Shown: positions 1 through 11,160 of the stretch, piece by piece
Position numbering within the stretch: position 1 is the stretch's first letter
Layout: each line of letters begins with the position of its first letter
NCBI GenBank assembly: GCA_958450365.1
Contig: CAUEEP010000258.1
Span: 18,088-82,087, forward strand
DNA from: Mesorhabditis belari
Taxonomy: Eukaryota; Nematoda; Chromadorea; Rhabditida; Rhabditidae
Length of the DNA stretch: 64,000 bases
Reading direction: 5' to 3'
Made by a program: the position numbers and the translations under genes
Notes under the pieces: generated by a model
Databases searched by the model: none
Told to the model about the DNA's origin: nothing
Seen by the model: only the letters and a program-made list of their open reading frames with translations

Positions 1-1156
1 TTCCTCAAAAGGTCGAAATCAAGAATCAAAATTTTTCGGCTTCAAAAGTTTTCACGTGGCTCAAAAAAAGGCCTCAATTTGTCCCTCTCCAAACAAACAC
101 ATCTGCAACAATGAAAATTGAACTCAAACACAATCACAAGAAAGTAAAAAGAAGAAAAGAAAAGGATAAGAGAAAATATGATGAAAATGAGATGAAAGTG
201 AGATGAAAGTGAGATGTAAATTAGTGGATGAAGTCCCAAAGGAGTAAAAAGGAGTGAAGAGAAGCGAAGGAGAAGAGATGAATGAATGGGGGAACAATGC
301 AATGAGTTCACTCGTCACGCGCTGAGGGAACTTGGCAAACTTTTGCCTCAAAATCTTTCCCAAACAGATGATTGATTTATCTTTCATCTTACTCTGTAAT
401 TAAATTTTTCTAGAATTTCTAGAACGCTGAAGATTACAGAAAGTTTTGCCATTCTCCGTCTATCTAAGATTTAACAAAAACCCAGCCCAACATCTTCAAG
501 TTCGTGCTGAGAAAGTTTTGCACAAAGCAGAAAGTGTTGCTCTGTTCAAGGAGAGAAAGTTTACATGAAGGGTTTTGCCACAAGCTTGATTTTCCTTGAC
601 TTGACTCATTGTAGATCCCGGTTGACTCGAGTCGTACAATTAGAATCCACATTCAAAAGATAAACCTTCCCCCGCAATGACCTCTAATTCCTTCCTTGAG
701 TGATTTTTGACAAGGAAGCCCTCCCGGAAGAATTTCAATCCGGAAAAACAGTCACAAGATATCCGAAAATTTCAAATTTCGGCAAATATCATAATGAATT
801 TGCCCTTGAGATTGAGAAGGTTGGATTACTCGAAAAAGAGTACAGGAAGAACTTGCCCGAATCACTTACTTGAGACTACAAATTAAAAAGAAAAATTGTT
901 TGACCGATAAATCTCCTGAAACGTATTCATTTCCCCATGTTGCAAATGCACTTTTTAGCTAGGATTGTATGGGATTAGACGAGAGGATTTCTTTTAGAGT
1001 TGGGTATCACTTTTGCTTATCTCAATGAGAATTAGGGAAGTGAATCCATATCTAATTCGAATTATGATCTAGGATAGATTGAGGATTGAGAAAAAGGAAA
1101 CAAATTTGCAATCGGAAATGGCAATTATTGCAACTTATGTTAAGATACGATTGGTT
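1..1156. other. Gene-free AT-rich stretch
   Basis: No open frame here looks coding on either strand. The open frames are short and rich in Phe, Ser and Lys, as expected from homopolymer-rich nematode intergenic DNA. I see no RNA gene and no paired inverted repeat. Confidence 0.5.
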
Positions 1157-1472
1157 GTAGGTAGGTAGAGCTAGGTAGGTAGAGCTAGGTAGGTAGAGTT
1201 AGGTAGGTAGTTAAGCTAGGTAGGTAGAGCTAGGTGGGTAGAGCTAGGTAGGTAGTTAAGCTAGGTAGGTAGAGCTAGGTAGGTAGAGCTAGGTGGGTAG
1301 AGCTAGGTAGGTAGTTAAGCTAGGTAGGTAGAGCTAGGTAGGTAGAGCTAGGTGGGTAGAGCTAGGTAGGTAGTTAAGCTAGGTAGGTAGAGCTAGGTAG
1401 GTAGAGCTAGGTAGGTAGAGCTAGGTAGGTAGATAAGCTAGGTAGGTAGATAAGCTAGGTAGGTAGACAAGC
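1157..1472. repeat. Minisatellite, unit about 14 bp (GCTAGGTAGGTAGA)
   Basis: About 22 head-to-tail copies of a 13-15 bp unit built from GGTAGGTAG plus AGCTA or TTAAGCTA. A larger period is visible because the TTAAGCTA variant recurs about every 60-65 bp, so the array probably grew by duplicating blocks of units. Confidence 0.9.
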
Positions 1473-1687
1473 TTACATATAGTTAGTTTAAGTTAATTAA
1501 TATAAAAAGATGTTGATTCGACTAACGATTTCTGAGAAAATCAACTCACTTTTTTGCAACTGATTGCATTATTTTCTCGGTTTAATTGCTGTTTAAGTAA
1601 CACAATAGTTTAGAAAGATATGGAATTTCTGGGAAAAATAAAGGAATGATCCCAAAAATTTGAGCAAACGTCCAAAACCGCGAAAAT

Positions 1688-2172
1688 GGCTCAGTCGCTG
1701 ACCGCTTCTTCCCCTTTGCGGATTGTAAAAAAAAAGGTAGATAAGGTTTATTGGCTAGCAGGGAAAAAGAAAAGAACAGCGAATCACAGCAGGACTAAAA
1801 TCTTAGCCAATCAAAAACAACTTTTAGGGAATTATACGCAGAGAATAAACATAAAACTAGGTGGAATTTGCCTTCAGGCTTATATCATTGTCTTTCTTCC
1901 TTGAGCTCCAATTGAGTCATGCAGGTTCCATTCCGGCCATCGAATTCCAAGGACCTCTTCGATGTAGTGTTTCCGCAATGACTCCTCCAGCCCTCAGCGA
2001 ATGTGATGTGTAACCTTGAGGTTCAATCTTCTCGAAGAGCTCGTTGATTGAGGTCTTCTTGTCGTTGCTTGGGTAGACGAAGACGAACAGGAAATCGATC
2101 CTGTTGTTTCTTTGGCTGACCGCTCCTTCTCCTTTACGAGTTCCAAAAAGGATATCCTTATATTGGAGAGGC
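1688..2172. repeat. Pair of diverged direct repeats about 420 bp apart
   Basis: The segments at about 1688-1752 and 2110-2172 share a GCTGACCGCTYCTTC core followed by CCTTTRCG and an A-rich run. A weaker relative (CGCTAACCGCTCCTGC) lies at about 15915. They may be remnants of one duplicated sequence, but I cannot assign it to a known family. Confidence 0.45.
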
Positions 2173-2250
2173 TTGCCAGATGAAGAGCGATTGTGCGATT
2201 GCCAGATGAAGAGCACAAAGAACATCTCTTCGGGGATCTTTCTTTTCTTT
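1880..2250 (-). pseudogene. Possible gene remnant, unknown family
   Basis: Two overlapping minus-strand frames look more protein-like than their surroundings. One, upstream, reads through FVFVYPSNDKKTSINELFEK. The other, downstream, reads LEESLRKHYIEEVLGIRWPE and reaches a stop at 1880-1882. They are in different frames with no room for an intron between them, so a frameshift is needed to join them. A MITE sits immediately upstream at 2255 and may have cut the 5' part off. A related stretch lies at about 15900-15985. I do not recognise the product. It could also be chance open frame. Confidence 0.3.
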
Positions 2251-2254
2251 TGTA

Positions 2255-2774
2255 TTGGGTTGGGGAGAATGAGTCGGCGCCAAACTTTAAAGGGACTTTT
2301 TGCACACATAAAGCCTTCTTTAAACATACGTTTGGTTTCATCAAAAGGATCCACTATTTCTCTACAAAATCACTTTTGAGAGATTCCACAAAGCTTTTCT
2401 TTCGTCGAGTTTATGAACTTCCAAACGCAGCTGGTTAAAATGGCAAAGAGTCCGACTCATCATTTGAACAGTTTCTTTCACATAAACCTTCTTTGGTGTT
2501 TATATAAAAAAGATAGAGCACATTCAATTACTTAAGTTGCCAAATTTGCAGGAAGATCCCACCAATGGTTTTTTCTAGATCACAGTTTGTAGTTTTTGTG
2601 AAAAAATGGCTTTTTCTTGAGCGGAGGCGCTGTTTGAATTTTCTTTTAAATGTGATTTTGTAGAGAATTAGTCAACCATTCTACTCATATCAAACGCATA
2701 TTATTTGACGAAGTCGAATTGAAGTTTTAGACATTTTTTTCATTTTCGGCGCCGACTCATTCTCCCCAACCCAA
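2255..2774. mobile_element. 520-bp mariner-like MITE, copy A
   Basis: A non-autonomous DNA transposon with terminal inverted repeats TTGGGTTGGGGAGAATGAG / CTCATTCTCCCCAACCCAA that extend about 27 bp to GGCGCC. It is flanked by TA on both sides (2253-2254 and 2775-2776). It is the same length as four other copies in this window and nearly identical to three of them. No transposase frame is present. The TA target and inverted ends fit the Tc1/mariner superfamily. Confidence 0.9.
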
Positions 2775-2776
2775 TA

Positions 2777-3516
2777 GATATCACAAAAAGATATTCAGCT
2801 GTGAATTTGTGGTTGCGGCTTTTCGCGATCAGCGAATCAATTAGAGCTATTCATTTTATCGTGACCTCTAAAAGTATGGCCGTTTTTTAATCTCTGTAAC
2901 TTTTGATGTGTTCCAGAATGTTTCTCTTTCTCTTAAAACAAAATTCCTTTTATTATTTCCATTCAAATATCTTTTCCTTGTGATCAACAATGTCACAACA
3001 ATGTTTGTGGGCGAAAAGAAAAAAAAAATCACAAAGCAACACCTAGCCGAAAGCTCGAATAGCACAATAAAAAGGAAAACAAACACAAACAAACACTAAT
3101 ATATACCAGAGTTTTCTAAACAAAAAAAAACAAAAAAAAAAAATACTTCTTTTTCTACCAGTTTTCATCACAATTCATTTCTATGCACAAATTTTGCCTC
3201 TAATTTTACACCCGTATTTTTGAATTTTTCACCAAAACCGGAAAGTAGACTAAAGAAAAAAAAAAAAAAAAAAAAGAAATGGGGAAAAGAAACCCGTTTG
3301 AAAGAAAAAAAAAATGGTAAACAAGAGATTTATGCAGAAAAAAAAAGAAAGAAAAAGCAGCTCGTGCCTAGTACGATTTGAATGAAAATGAAATGATAGC
3401 AACATTTTTGGGTGAAAAATAATTGGAGACTGTACAAATTGTGATACGGTAAGTGGAGCGTCTTAATCTTCTTAATAATCTTCTTAAAAATCTTCTTAAT
3501 AATCTTCTTGATGTTT
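2777..3516. other. Low-complexity AT-rich stretch
   Basis: Poly-A and poly-T runs and A/C-rich strings, with no supported gene. CTTCTTAATAAT is repeated a few times near 3465-3505. Confidence 0.5.
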
Positions 3517-3517
3517 C

Positions 3518-3604
3518 CTAAAAGGTGCCCAAAGCTACCATTAAAAGTTGATCTTCTAACGCTAAAGGACTAAAGATTTATGGTAGCTGAGGGCATCTTT
3601 TAGG
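3518..3604. repeat. Short palindromic element, about 27-bp arms
   Basis: CCTAAAAGGTGCCCAAAGCT at 3518 is mirrored by AGCTGAGGGCATCTTTTAGG ending near 3604, with a short spacer. The RNA or single strand would fold into a hairpin. It is probably a tiny MITE or a solo fold-back. Confidence 0.6.
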
Positions 3605-3898
3605 ATCTATTTCGGATATAGTAATTGGATCATAGCATGATAGATTATAATATAATCCTCTTAAGAAAAAGCTACAGTATCCCAATGTAACCCAGATAGG
3701 GCAGGGGTTAAGGTAGCTTTTTCTAAAGATATCTTTTATCTTTAGCTTATCGTTATCTATTCGAAATATGTTAACAATATGAAAATGAATCATAGAAACC
3801 TCTTTAGAGCCTACGGTAGGCTTGTGTGGGGAAATGAAAGCATTGAGAGATAAAAGCTCAATGAATGGGCAGTAAAGAGGTGATAGGCTTGCTGAATG

Positions 3899-4168
3899 AA
3901 ACAATGCTACGGTAACAATGCTATGGTTACAATGCTACGGTTACAATGCTACGTTAACAATGCACGGTAACAATGCTACGGTTACAATGCTTCGGTAACA
4001 ATGCTATGGTTACAATGCTACGGTTACAATGCTACGGTAACAATGCTACGTTAACAATGCACGGTAACAATGCTACGGTTACAATGCTTCGGTAACAATG
4101 CTACGGTTACAATGCTACGGTTACAATGCTACGGTAACAATGCTACGGTATCAATGCTACGGTAAAAA
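3899..4168. repeat. Minisatellite, unit about 14 bp (ACGGTTACAATGCT)
   Basis: Roughly 19 copies of an ACGGTAACAATGCT-type unit, alternating AAC and TAC variants and including shortened units. It is bracketed by an inverted repeat: GGCTTGCTGAATGAAA ends at about 3900 and TTTCATTCAGCAAGCTT begins at about 4190. The array therefore sits inside a fold-back structure. Confidence 0.9.
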
Positions 4169-4351
4169 TTCCAAATAGAAAACCGCCCATTTCATTCAGC
4201 AAGCTTTTGTAGCTGGTTTTTTTAGTAACTTTTTTTGATCAATCACTGGTCGAAATTGATTCAAAAAAGCTATTCAATTAAGCTATTCAATTAAAACTAA
4301 ATGAGTTCTTTAAAGCTACCAGGCTTAAAGATAATTAAAATTATGAAGAGA

Positions 4352-5717
4352 TTAATGGTTTTTACAATCATCATCACAATGTTGCTTGACGATTGAATCC
4401 GTGCATTTTCCCTTATAACAACAGATGTCCGCAAGGCCGGAGAAACCAGTACCAACTGAAATTTGGGATATTGGTATATTTAACATGTAAAACTAGTCAA
4501 TATCTAAAGATCTAAAGCTACAGTAACCCTTGTTCTATTTAAATATATCTAAATATCTAAATAACGAAAATATCCTTAGCTTTAAATATCTAAAACTAGA
4601 GTGAGCCGTGGAGATCTTGTAATTCGAATGAAACTAGGGTTCACCCTTACTGGGATACTATTCGAATGTAGCCTTATTTAGTCCAGTATGTCTAGATTGT
4701 CTAGATCTAGTCTAGATGTAAGAATTACCTCAATCCCTAACTATAGCTAGATAGGGAATGACCCACTGGATCCTTACGCTCAGTGGCTCTTAGTAGAAAT
4801 GAGAAAACCTTATTCAGCCTCCGTTTTCTCTTTTGGCCGATTATTCTAAAATTTTGCTTACAAATAGAAATTGAAATTCTCTGCTTGTGGACAAAAATGT
4901 CAGAGGAACAGCTGAGAAAACGAAAGTGGAGGTAGGCTTGAGTTGGAATTAGGCTTGGGTTGGAATTAGGCTTGGGTTGGAATTAGGCTTGGGTTGGAAT
5001 TAGGCTTGGGTTGGAATTAGGCTTGGGTTGGAATTAGGCTTAGGTTGGAATTAGGCTTGGGTTGGAATTAGGCATGGGTTGGAATTAGGCTTGGGTTGGA
5101 ATTAGGCATGGGTTGGAATTAGGCTTGGGTTGGAATTTCCCCATGTCTAGAGTTAGGGATTGTACATTCTCCCTGGACTCAAATCCATACCGAGCTTAGT
5201 ATTCGGAAAGAAGAGCTCTTAGTACAATATCAAGATCTTTATTCTATATCTTTATCCATAATTATTTGACTCACCTTCACCATTCGAGTTGGCCACCGGT
5301 TTCGTGCAACCCTTGCACATCTGAAAAGGAATAGGAATTAACAAAATTTAGATCTTTATATAATATAATATTATACTTTATAAAATATTCTACTATATTT
5401 ACGATTATGGCACAAACCAGATTCACTTTGGTCGTCAAAAATCTGCCGCACAATCTCCTCGGCTCTTCCCTTCTCATTCTCAGCTTCGATCGGTGATGTG
5501 ATTGGATGTCTTCCGAATCATCGGAATTTTTGAAATGATGTTGATGATGTTGATGATGTTGATGATGTTTTGGATGATGTCGTGGAATCTCTTCTTCATC
5601 TGATAACGGCTCTCTCCAATCGAATGTCTCGAGTGAGTAGATATCGGTTGATAATGCCGCGATCGCGTTCAGCAATGAAAGCAAGCAAAATAGGCGAAAC
5701 GAAAACGATTTTGACAT
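4352..5717 (-). CDS. Insulin-like peptide, beta-type (copy 1)
   Basis: Secreted insulin-family hormone precursor of 149 aa, predicted to signal through an insulin/IGF-type receptor. Exons (minus): 5717-5418, 5320-5275 and 4455-4352. Phases agree across both introns (0, then 1). Signal peptide at residues 1-21 (MSKSFSFRLFCLLSLLNAIA), then a propeptide with an acidic stretch and a His/Gln-rich run (about residues 47-61). B chain CGRFLTTKVNLMCKGC has the insulin spacing C-x11-C plus an extra C-x2-C. A chain has CC-x4-C-x8-C-x3-C. The extra Cys in each chain fits the four-disulfide beta class of nematode insulins. Odd points: the A chain has four residues, not three, after CC, and there is no dibasic site between the B and A chains, so it may stay single-chain. 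Intron 2 (about 820 bp) contains a minisatellite. A more upstream start is possible, but this one gives the signal peptide. Confidence 0.85.
4932..5147. repeat. Minisatellite, 17-bp unit, inside insulin intron 2
   Basis: About twelve copies of GGCTTGGGTTGGAATTA, with rare A-for-T variants (GGCATGGG). It lies wholly within the second intron of the insulin-like gene. AATCCCTAACT about 190 bp to the left and AGTTAGGGATT just to the right form a short inverted pair around it. Confidence 0.9.
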
Positions 5718-6420
5718 AGCTCGAATTTCGAGAGGAATTGCAATTTCTGGCTCTACCGGTCTTTTTGAGCGCCTTTTTTGAGGAACCGAGTTTTTTCGTG
5801 GAATGGGCGTGGAATGGGCGTGGTTTCGATAAGTTTCGATAATCACACTACCACGAAAAAAAGGATAAACCCGCCCTTTTCTCAGGAGTTTTTTTTCAGC
5901 AAAATGGGAACACTATTCTCTGAATGAAGCAGGTGATTTTGAAGAGATTTTTGATGTTGCATTTTGTGGCTTCGATTAGATAGAGTTGATGGGTATTTCC
6001 TGTTAAAATTCCTGTGAATTAAAGTCCTTTTTTGGGGGTTTATTGATGCTAAACTTGTGTTCTTTGTTTGAAAGTTGATCGGAAAATGATCGGAGTTAAT
6101 GTAGTTCGCTTGTGATGTGATTTGAAAGTGTTGAAAATGAATGTAAACTTTATCAAAGTGATAGAAAATGAGTTTGAAGAGAGGGGAAAATGATGAAAAA
6201 AAAGAAATCGCCTTATAAAGGTACAAGTTACAGTAATGCGACGAATAACAAGAGTCACGATTTAGAAGAACAGAATGTCAACGTTTAGAAAACGATTTAA
6301 GGGTATGGGTATAGCTCGGAGGTATGGATATACCTCGGAAAACATTTGAAAGATTTCCTATGAATAACAAAACAGTCAAATATTTCACATTTGACTTAAA
6401 GAAATTGCTTTGAGATTTGT
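5718..6420. other. Upstream region of insulin gene 1 and AT-rich spacer
   Basis: The first ~170 bases should hold the promoter and 5' leader of the insulin-like gene. No TATA box or trans-splice site can be fixed by eye. GGGCGTGGAATGGGCGTGG near 5803-5821 is a short direct repeat and a G-rich outlier in AT-rich DNA. The rest shows nothing coding. Confidence 0.4.
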
Positions 6421-6422
6421 TA

Positions 6423-7286
6423 TTGGGTTGGTGAATTGAAAACTGCGGGACTTTGAACTAAAATTTATTCCACATAAAACCATGAATTCATTCCAAATAA
6501 CTTCCATTATTATTGACGACTTCTGCCCATTTTACAAGCAATTTGCGGATTCCTCTTTCGTAGTAGGATTTTGGTTTGTGTGTGAGACAAGTGTGAGACT
6601 CAAAAATGGAGGACTGGAGACTGAAGACAAAAATGGAGGACCAGTTTGAGCACTTTCTTCAAAAGAAACCCATTTTGGTGTCAATGGAAAAGTTGTAGAG
6701 AATCAAAAATGAGGCTTATAGCCAAATTTCCAAAAGATACACTTAGTAGTTTCGCTTAAAATGCAACTTTTGTGAAAATTCGTAAATTTGGCAATTTCTT
6801 GAAAATCAGTTTTTGAATCGTTCTGAAAATTTGGATATAAGCTTGATTTTTGATTCTCTACAACTTTTTCATTAACACCAAAATGGGTTTCTTTTGAAGA
6901 AAGTACTCAAACTGTCACATATGACAATATCCGGCAGTTTTCAATTCACCAACCCAATAGATTGAGATTAGCCTTGATTTGCGGAGAAATCAATGTCCAA
7001 TTTGAGGATTCGGAGCGGCCAGCTTAGTTTGGTATAGAGAGAGGGAAGGGACTTATGTAAAAGTCCTGCGCCAGACGGCGAGCGATTACGCGGTCGGACA
7101 AAGAACGCACGGAACACACAAATTTTAAGCGAAACTACTAAGTGTATCTTTTTGGAAATTTGGATATAAGCCTAATTTTTGATTCTCTACAACTTTTCCA
7201 TTAACACCAAAATGGGTTTCTTTTGAAGAAAGTCCTCAAACTGTCACATATGACAATAGCCGGCAGTTTTCAATTCACCAATCCAA
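6423..7286. mobile_element. Mariner-like MITE with internal captured segment, copy 1
   Basis: Begins TTGGGTTGGTGAATTGAAAA after TA (6421-6422) and ends TTTCAATTCACCAATCCAA before TA (7287-7288). A second, internal right-end terminus (TCAATTCACCAACCCAA, ending at 6957) is followed by about 170 bp unlike the rest, and then by another copy of the right arm. A shorter 535-bp element therefore seems to have been extended. The second copy at 32574-33399 has the same architecture. No transposase is encoded. Confidence 0.85.
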
Positions 7287-7288
7287 TA

Positions 7289-8012
7289 GTTGTGATTTTA
7301 TGAGATAGTTTTATATCTTTAAAACTTTAAACTATCTAAAGTTTTAAGTTCTTTCTTTTCTCTGAAAATTCGTGCAATAAAACTAATTTGCTCTGTTTTA
7401 CTAGTGTGCTTTCCCTTGAATTCACTAGATGTGGCTAAACTAGTGCGCTTTTGCTTGAATAACAGTAATAACAAGAAACAAGAAAATGAATCAAGAAAAC
7501 AAAACCAAGCCTTATTCAATAAAAGTGGGGGTGAAACGTGTGAAAATGTTTCAACGAAACAATGTTTTCATCTAGAGACAAAAAGAAATCATTTTGATAA
7601 AAATTATCGAAAAATCTCGAGCAAAAGAAACAAAAACAAAAAAAAACAAAAAAAAAACAAAAACAAAACAAAACAGAAGAGAAATGAGAAAATTTATTCA
7701 AAAAGGAAATGAGGCGTCTTTTTAGGTACGGTATTTCGCGACATTGTCTCAAGTACGGTATTTCTGGTGTCTTATTAGACTAAGGCAGCTTTTTGGTGAC
7801 TCGTCATCATACTGATGATGCAAAGCTTTACATTCTAATCTTTAATGTTAGATGCAGACAATGACTCTAGCTTTTCAAATGTTTTTCTTAGCACACAATT
7901 CGTTTTTTTTTGTTTACATCATCAAGAAAAAAAGATAAGCTTACGTTTTGTTAACGTTAAATAGTTCATTACCTTTCAAAAGTTGACAAATTTTAGATCA
8001 AACTCTACAGCT
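7289..8012. other. Low-complexity stretch
   Basis: A/C-rich and poly-A DNA around 7620-7720 gives open frames rich in Lys and Asn on one strand and Phe on the other. No gene is supported. Confidence 0.5.
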
Positions 8013-8109
8013 AAACTCTGCTGTTGCTAGTTCCATCAAACTCTGCTGTTGCTAGTTCCATCAAACTCTGCTGTTGCTAGTTCCATCAAACTCTGCTGTT
8101 GCTAGTTCC
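8013..8109. repeat. Tandem repeat, 25-bp unit, four copies
   Basis: AAACTCTGCTGTTGCTAGTT followed by CCATC is repeated almost perfectly four times; the last unit ends in CCTAG. The high identity suggests recent expansion. Confidence 0.9.
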
Positions 8110-8868
8110 TAGCGCAAGCTACCCTCGTTGTAAATCTTCATTGAAAATTGAAAACTTTGATTTACCAGTAAAAGAGTAACGATAAAGTTTGACAAATTGG
8201 CAAATTGACAAATTTTGCACAGCCCCTCCAAAAAAAAAAAAACCTAAAAATAAAGCCCTCTTGGAAATCCAATCATCCAAAAATCCCCTTTTCCCTCTTT
8301 GGAATGACGTCTCCTTTTTATTTCCCTCATCAATGTCTCGTTGCTCTTTGTTTATTGGGATCTTTATACATTTTTGCTTTTATTTTTACATCATCAAGAA
8401 AAATACGATGAAATTTGTAGTCATCCAGAAAAAGCTTGGTTTGTTGGAAAGAAAGAAAAAGAAAAATATTTTACTCATATTTGTTCCTCGTTTTTTCGTT
8501 TTCGTGAATGGGAAGTGTGTGTTTTGTTTTTCGACTTTTTTATGATGCGGTCATTCACAATTAGAAGCGAGTTGTTATGAAGGGAAAAGTGAGGAAAATG
8601 TGATGAAAATAGTTTGAAGAGATTGGAAAGAAATGAGTAAGATCCGATTGCTCATAAATGGAATAGGGTTGACGAAAAGGATAACATATCTTTGTTTTTG
8701 TATTCGAATTCGGTAAAGCTGTAATTGCTGGTGTTGCTAGAGGTAAACCGAACATTTCACAAATCCTAGACGACAATTTTGAGTGTCTAGATTATGCAGT
8801 TTTTTGAAGCGTGTCAGTTTCTGTAAACTACCGTAATCTTGTCTTTAATTTTAGCCGATCTACATTAC

Positions 8869-9090
8869 TAGACAATGAAATATCATATTTGAAAAAAGAT
8901 CGTCACTTTCGCGCGTCTGTAACTCCCTCGTCTTTGAGTTTAAACTATTAGTGTTATACATTTTCTGAAAGCTCTTTTCAAGGGCTACACAATGGTAATA
9001 TTAATATTTAGAAAAACGGTAAAGACAAGGGAGTTACAGACGCGGGAAAGTGATGATCTTTTTTCAAATCTGATATTTCATTGTCCAATA
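8869..9090. mobile_element. MITE with long (about 60-bp) inverted termini
   Basis: GACAATGAAATATCATATTT at 8871 runs on through AAAAAAGATCGTCACTTTCG and is mirrored by CGGGAAAGTGATGATC...CATTGTCC ending at about 9087. TA lies at both borders. The short centre is unique and no protein is encoded. Arms are about 90% identical by eye. Confidence 0.75.
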
Positions 9091-9348
9091 GTGTATCTAC
9101 TTTGGTCTGATGCTGTGAGGGTTCACAAAGTATAAAAAGTATAAAAAGTAACGATTGCTCTAGTTGAATAGAAAATCAACTAGAGCAATGGTACTAGTAA
9201 AATCAAATATACAGTAGTTTTTGAAAGTTCATGCTTTAGATTCGGACATTAGCAGGCTTCAAAAGTTGATACGTTTTAGGAAACATTATTTCCGAAATAG
9301 ACTTTAAACACTTTTCACCATACCCAGATAAGGCAAGGCTGCGTTTGA

Positions 9349-9756
9349 CTAGGAAAAGGCACGAAATCAAGGCGAGCTTTTATCTGGACACCTAGTGCAC
9401 TTTATAGAATCACCTATGGGGAATTCGCATCTGAAATCAGGGAGCGAACGAGTGATCCTGTGAGCGGAAGCCCTGTGATCCCGGAAGCCCTGATCCTGTG
9501 AACGGAAACCTAATGTGTTATCCACTAGGCCAACAAGGCGCCTTTTCTCCGCTATGAAAGAGCCACTAGGCCGTCAAGCATCCTTTTTAACGTCAAATTT
9601 TCGACTGAAGTTTTACACGCCTGGAAAGTGATTTGACAGATTTTGATTTCAGATTCGGATTCTATAAAGTGCACAGTCCAGACTTTTGAGTCTTTTGCTC
9701 TTGCTTTTGCTTTTGCTTTTGAGCTTTTGATTCACCTTGATTTCGTGCCTTTCCCT
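9349..9756. mobile_element. Foldback element with tRNA-like A boxes
   Basis: The ends AAGGCACGAAATCAAGGCGA (from 9349) and TTGATTTCGTGCCTT (to about 9751) are inverted, and an inner pair GTGCACTTTATAGAAT (9396) / ATTCTATAAAGTGCAC (9659) continues the arms. The minus strand of the centre carries two tRNA-D-arm-like stretches (TTGGCCTAGTGGATAAC at about 9540 and GACGGCCTAGTGGCTC at about 9575), plus repeats of GGAAGCCCTG. No complete tRNA folds. Confidence 0.65.
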
Positions 9757-10263
9757 TGTTCACTTGCTCTTAAAACTTAAAAACAAACAAATAGATATCA
9801 CTTGTCGTTCATCTTTATTTTTACAAAATCTTTCCACTATTTTCGAACTTTTCGAACTAACTTTCAAATATTTAGCGTCCACAAAACTTTTCTTCTTTTG
9901 TTTTTCCAAAGAATGACCTCGCGGAAATGTTAATGAACTTCTTTTTTTTGTGAAAATGTTGCGAAGAAAAGAAGAAAAGAAGAAAAGCTCGGATTTCAGA
10001 AGGGAAATCTGCCCGTGGTTCGAGTAGCCGTTCCCATTTTTGGATTACATCAAAAAAAAGAGATTCTTTCTTATTACGGTAGACAAACAAAATTGAGGAA
10101 ACGTCAAGAATAGACAACTTGTTTTTGTCGTATCAATTTACATGCTCGAGTTTTTTTTTTTTAATATTCTTGAGTACATATAGAACTTGTGATAGAGATC
10201 AGAGAGTTCTCATGGAGAAAAAGATTGGCTTGGTCATGTGAATGAAAGGAAAATTCTAGGAGA
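9757..10263. other. AT-rich spacer
   Basis: No supported gene. Direct poly-T and AAAAGAAG runs only. Confidence 0.45.
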
Positions 10264-10447
10264 TGATTGCCGGATATCAAAAATCTCAAGCGCAATACTT
10301 TTGGTAGATTTGCACAGTGTAAATTAGCATTAAACGCATGAATCCAATGTTTTCAAGCTTTTACTAACTAGTCTGGCACTAACTAATCTGTTATCAATTG
10401 CCGGATATCAGAAATCTCAAGCGCAATACTTTTGGTAGATTTGCACT
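10264..10447. repeat. Direct repeat of about 52 bp
   Basis: ATTGCCGGATATCARAAATC followed by TCAAGCGCAATACTTTTGGT and AGATTTGCAC occurs at 10266-10317 and again at 10397-10447, differing at one position in the core. About 80 bp separate the copies. Confidence 0.85.
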
Positions 10448-10534
10448 TGCAGCTTTTACTAACTAATCTTTTACTAACTTTTACTAACTAATCTTGGGTA
10501 ATAAAATCAACTTAAATGAATCATCATTTAAATT

Positions 10535-10678
10535 TAATATTTAGATTAGATTTAGATTAGATTTAGATTTAGATTTAGATTTGGATTTAGATTTAGCTTT
10601 AGTTTAGATTTGGATTTAGATTTAGTTTAGATTTGGATTTAGATTTGGATTTAGATTTAGATTTAGATTTAGATATTT
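10535..10678. repeat. Hexamer array TTTAGA
   Basis: Around 20 imperfect copies of ATTTAG/TTTAGA with TTTGGA variants. It is not the nematode telomere repeat TTAGGC, so I call it a simple-sequence array and not an interstitial telomere. Confidence 0.85.
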
Positions 10679-11160
10679 AGCATTTTTTAAGGCCGATTAA
10701 GTGCAAAAATTGCAATCAGGGATTTTTAAAGATAAAGAATCCAAATCCGGTATCATTTTTTTTTTAAATTCTATTCACTAATCGTACTACTGAAACGAAA
10801 CACTATAGAAAAACTCGAGTTTTGCGTTTTTCTTTATTTTTCTTTAAGCATCTGGCATACTTGGGTAATAAAATTGGTTTAAATGAAACAATTTTTTGAT
10901 GAATCATGAAAGTTGACAAAGTTTGACAGCTTTCAATTTGAAAGCCTGCATTGGGCTGCATTAGCAACAACGACAACAACAACCAAATGCAAATTCATTA
11001 AAAACCCTTTTATTTTCCTCAAGATTACGATAACTTTCACTGGAATAGAACTTTAGAAATTTTAGACTCTCTATCGATATTTGAAATCATATTTGATTTC
11101 AAGAGATTTCTGTGAGATCTGCTAGTTTTGATGATCTGCTACTTGTGAGATAGTGTTAGA

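Noticed and set aside
1157..1472. CRISPR-like array
   Set aside because: Repeats are head to tail with no unique spacers, and the genome is eukaryotic.
1917..2354. Tyrosine-recombinase-like string GYTSHSLRAGG
   Set aside because: Resembles the box II motif, but no box I, no catalytic Tyr and no conserved length; a different frame is more protein-like right after it.
7404..7752. Lys/Asn-rich protein gene
   Set aside because: A poly-A and CAAAA simple sequence explains the frame; the opposite strand is open too (Phe-rich).
10535..10678. Interstitial telomere
   Set aside because: The unit is TTTAGA, not TTAGGC.
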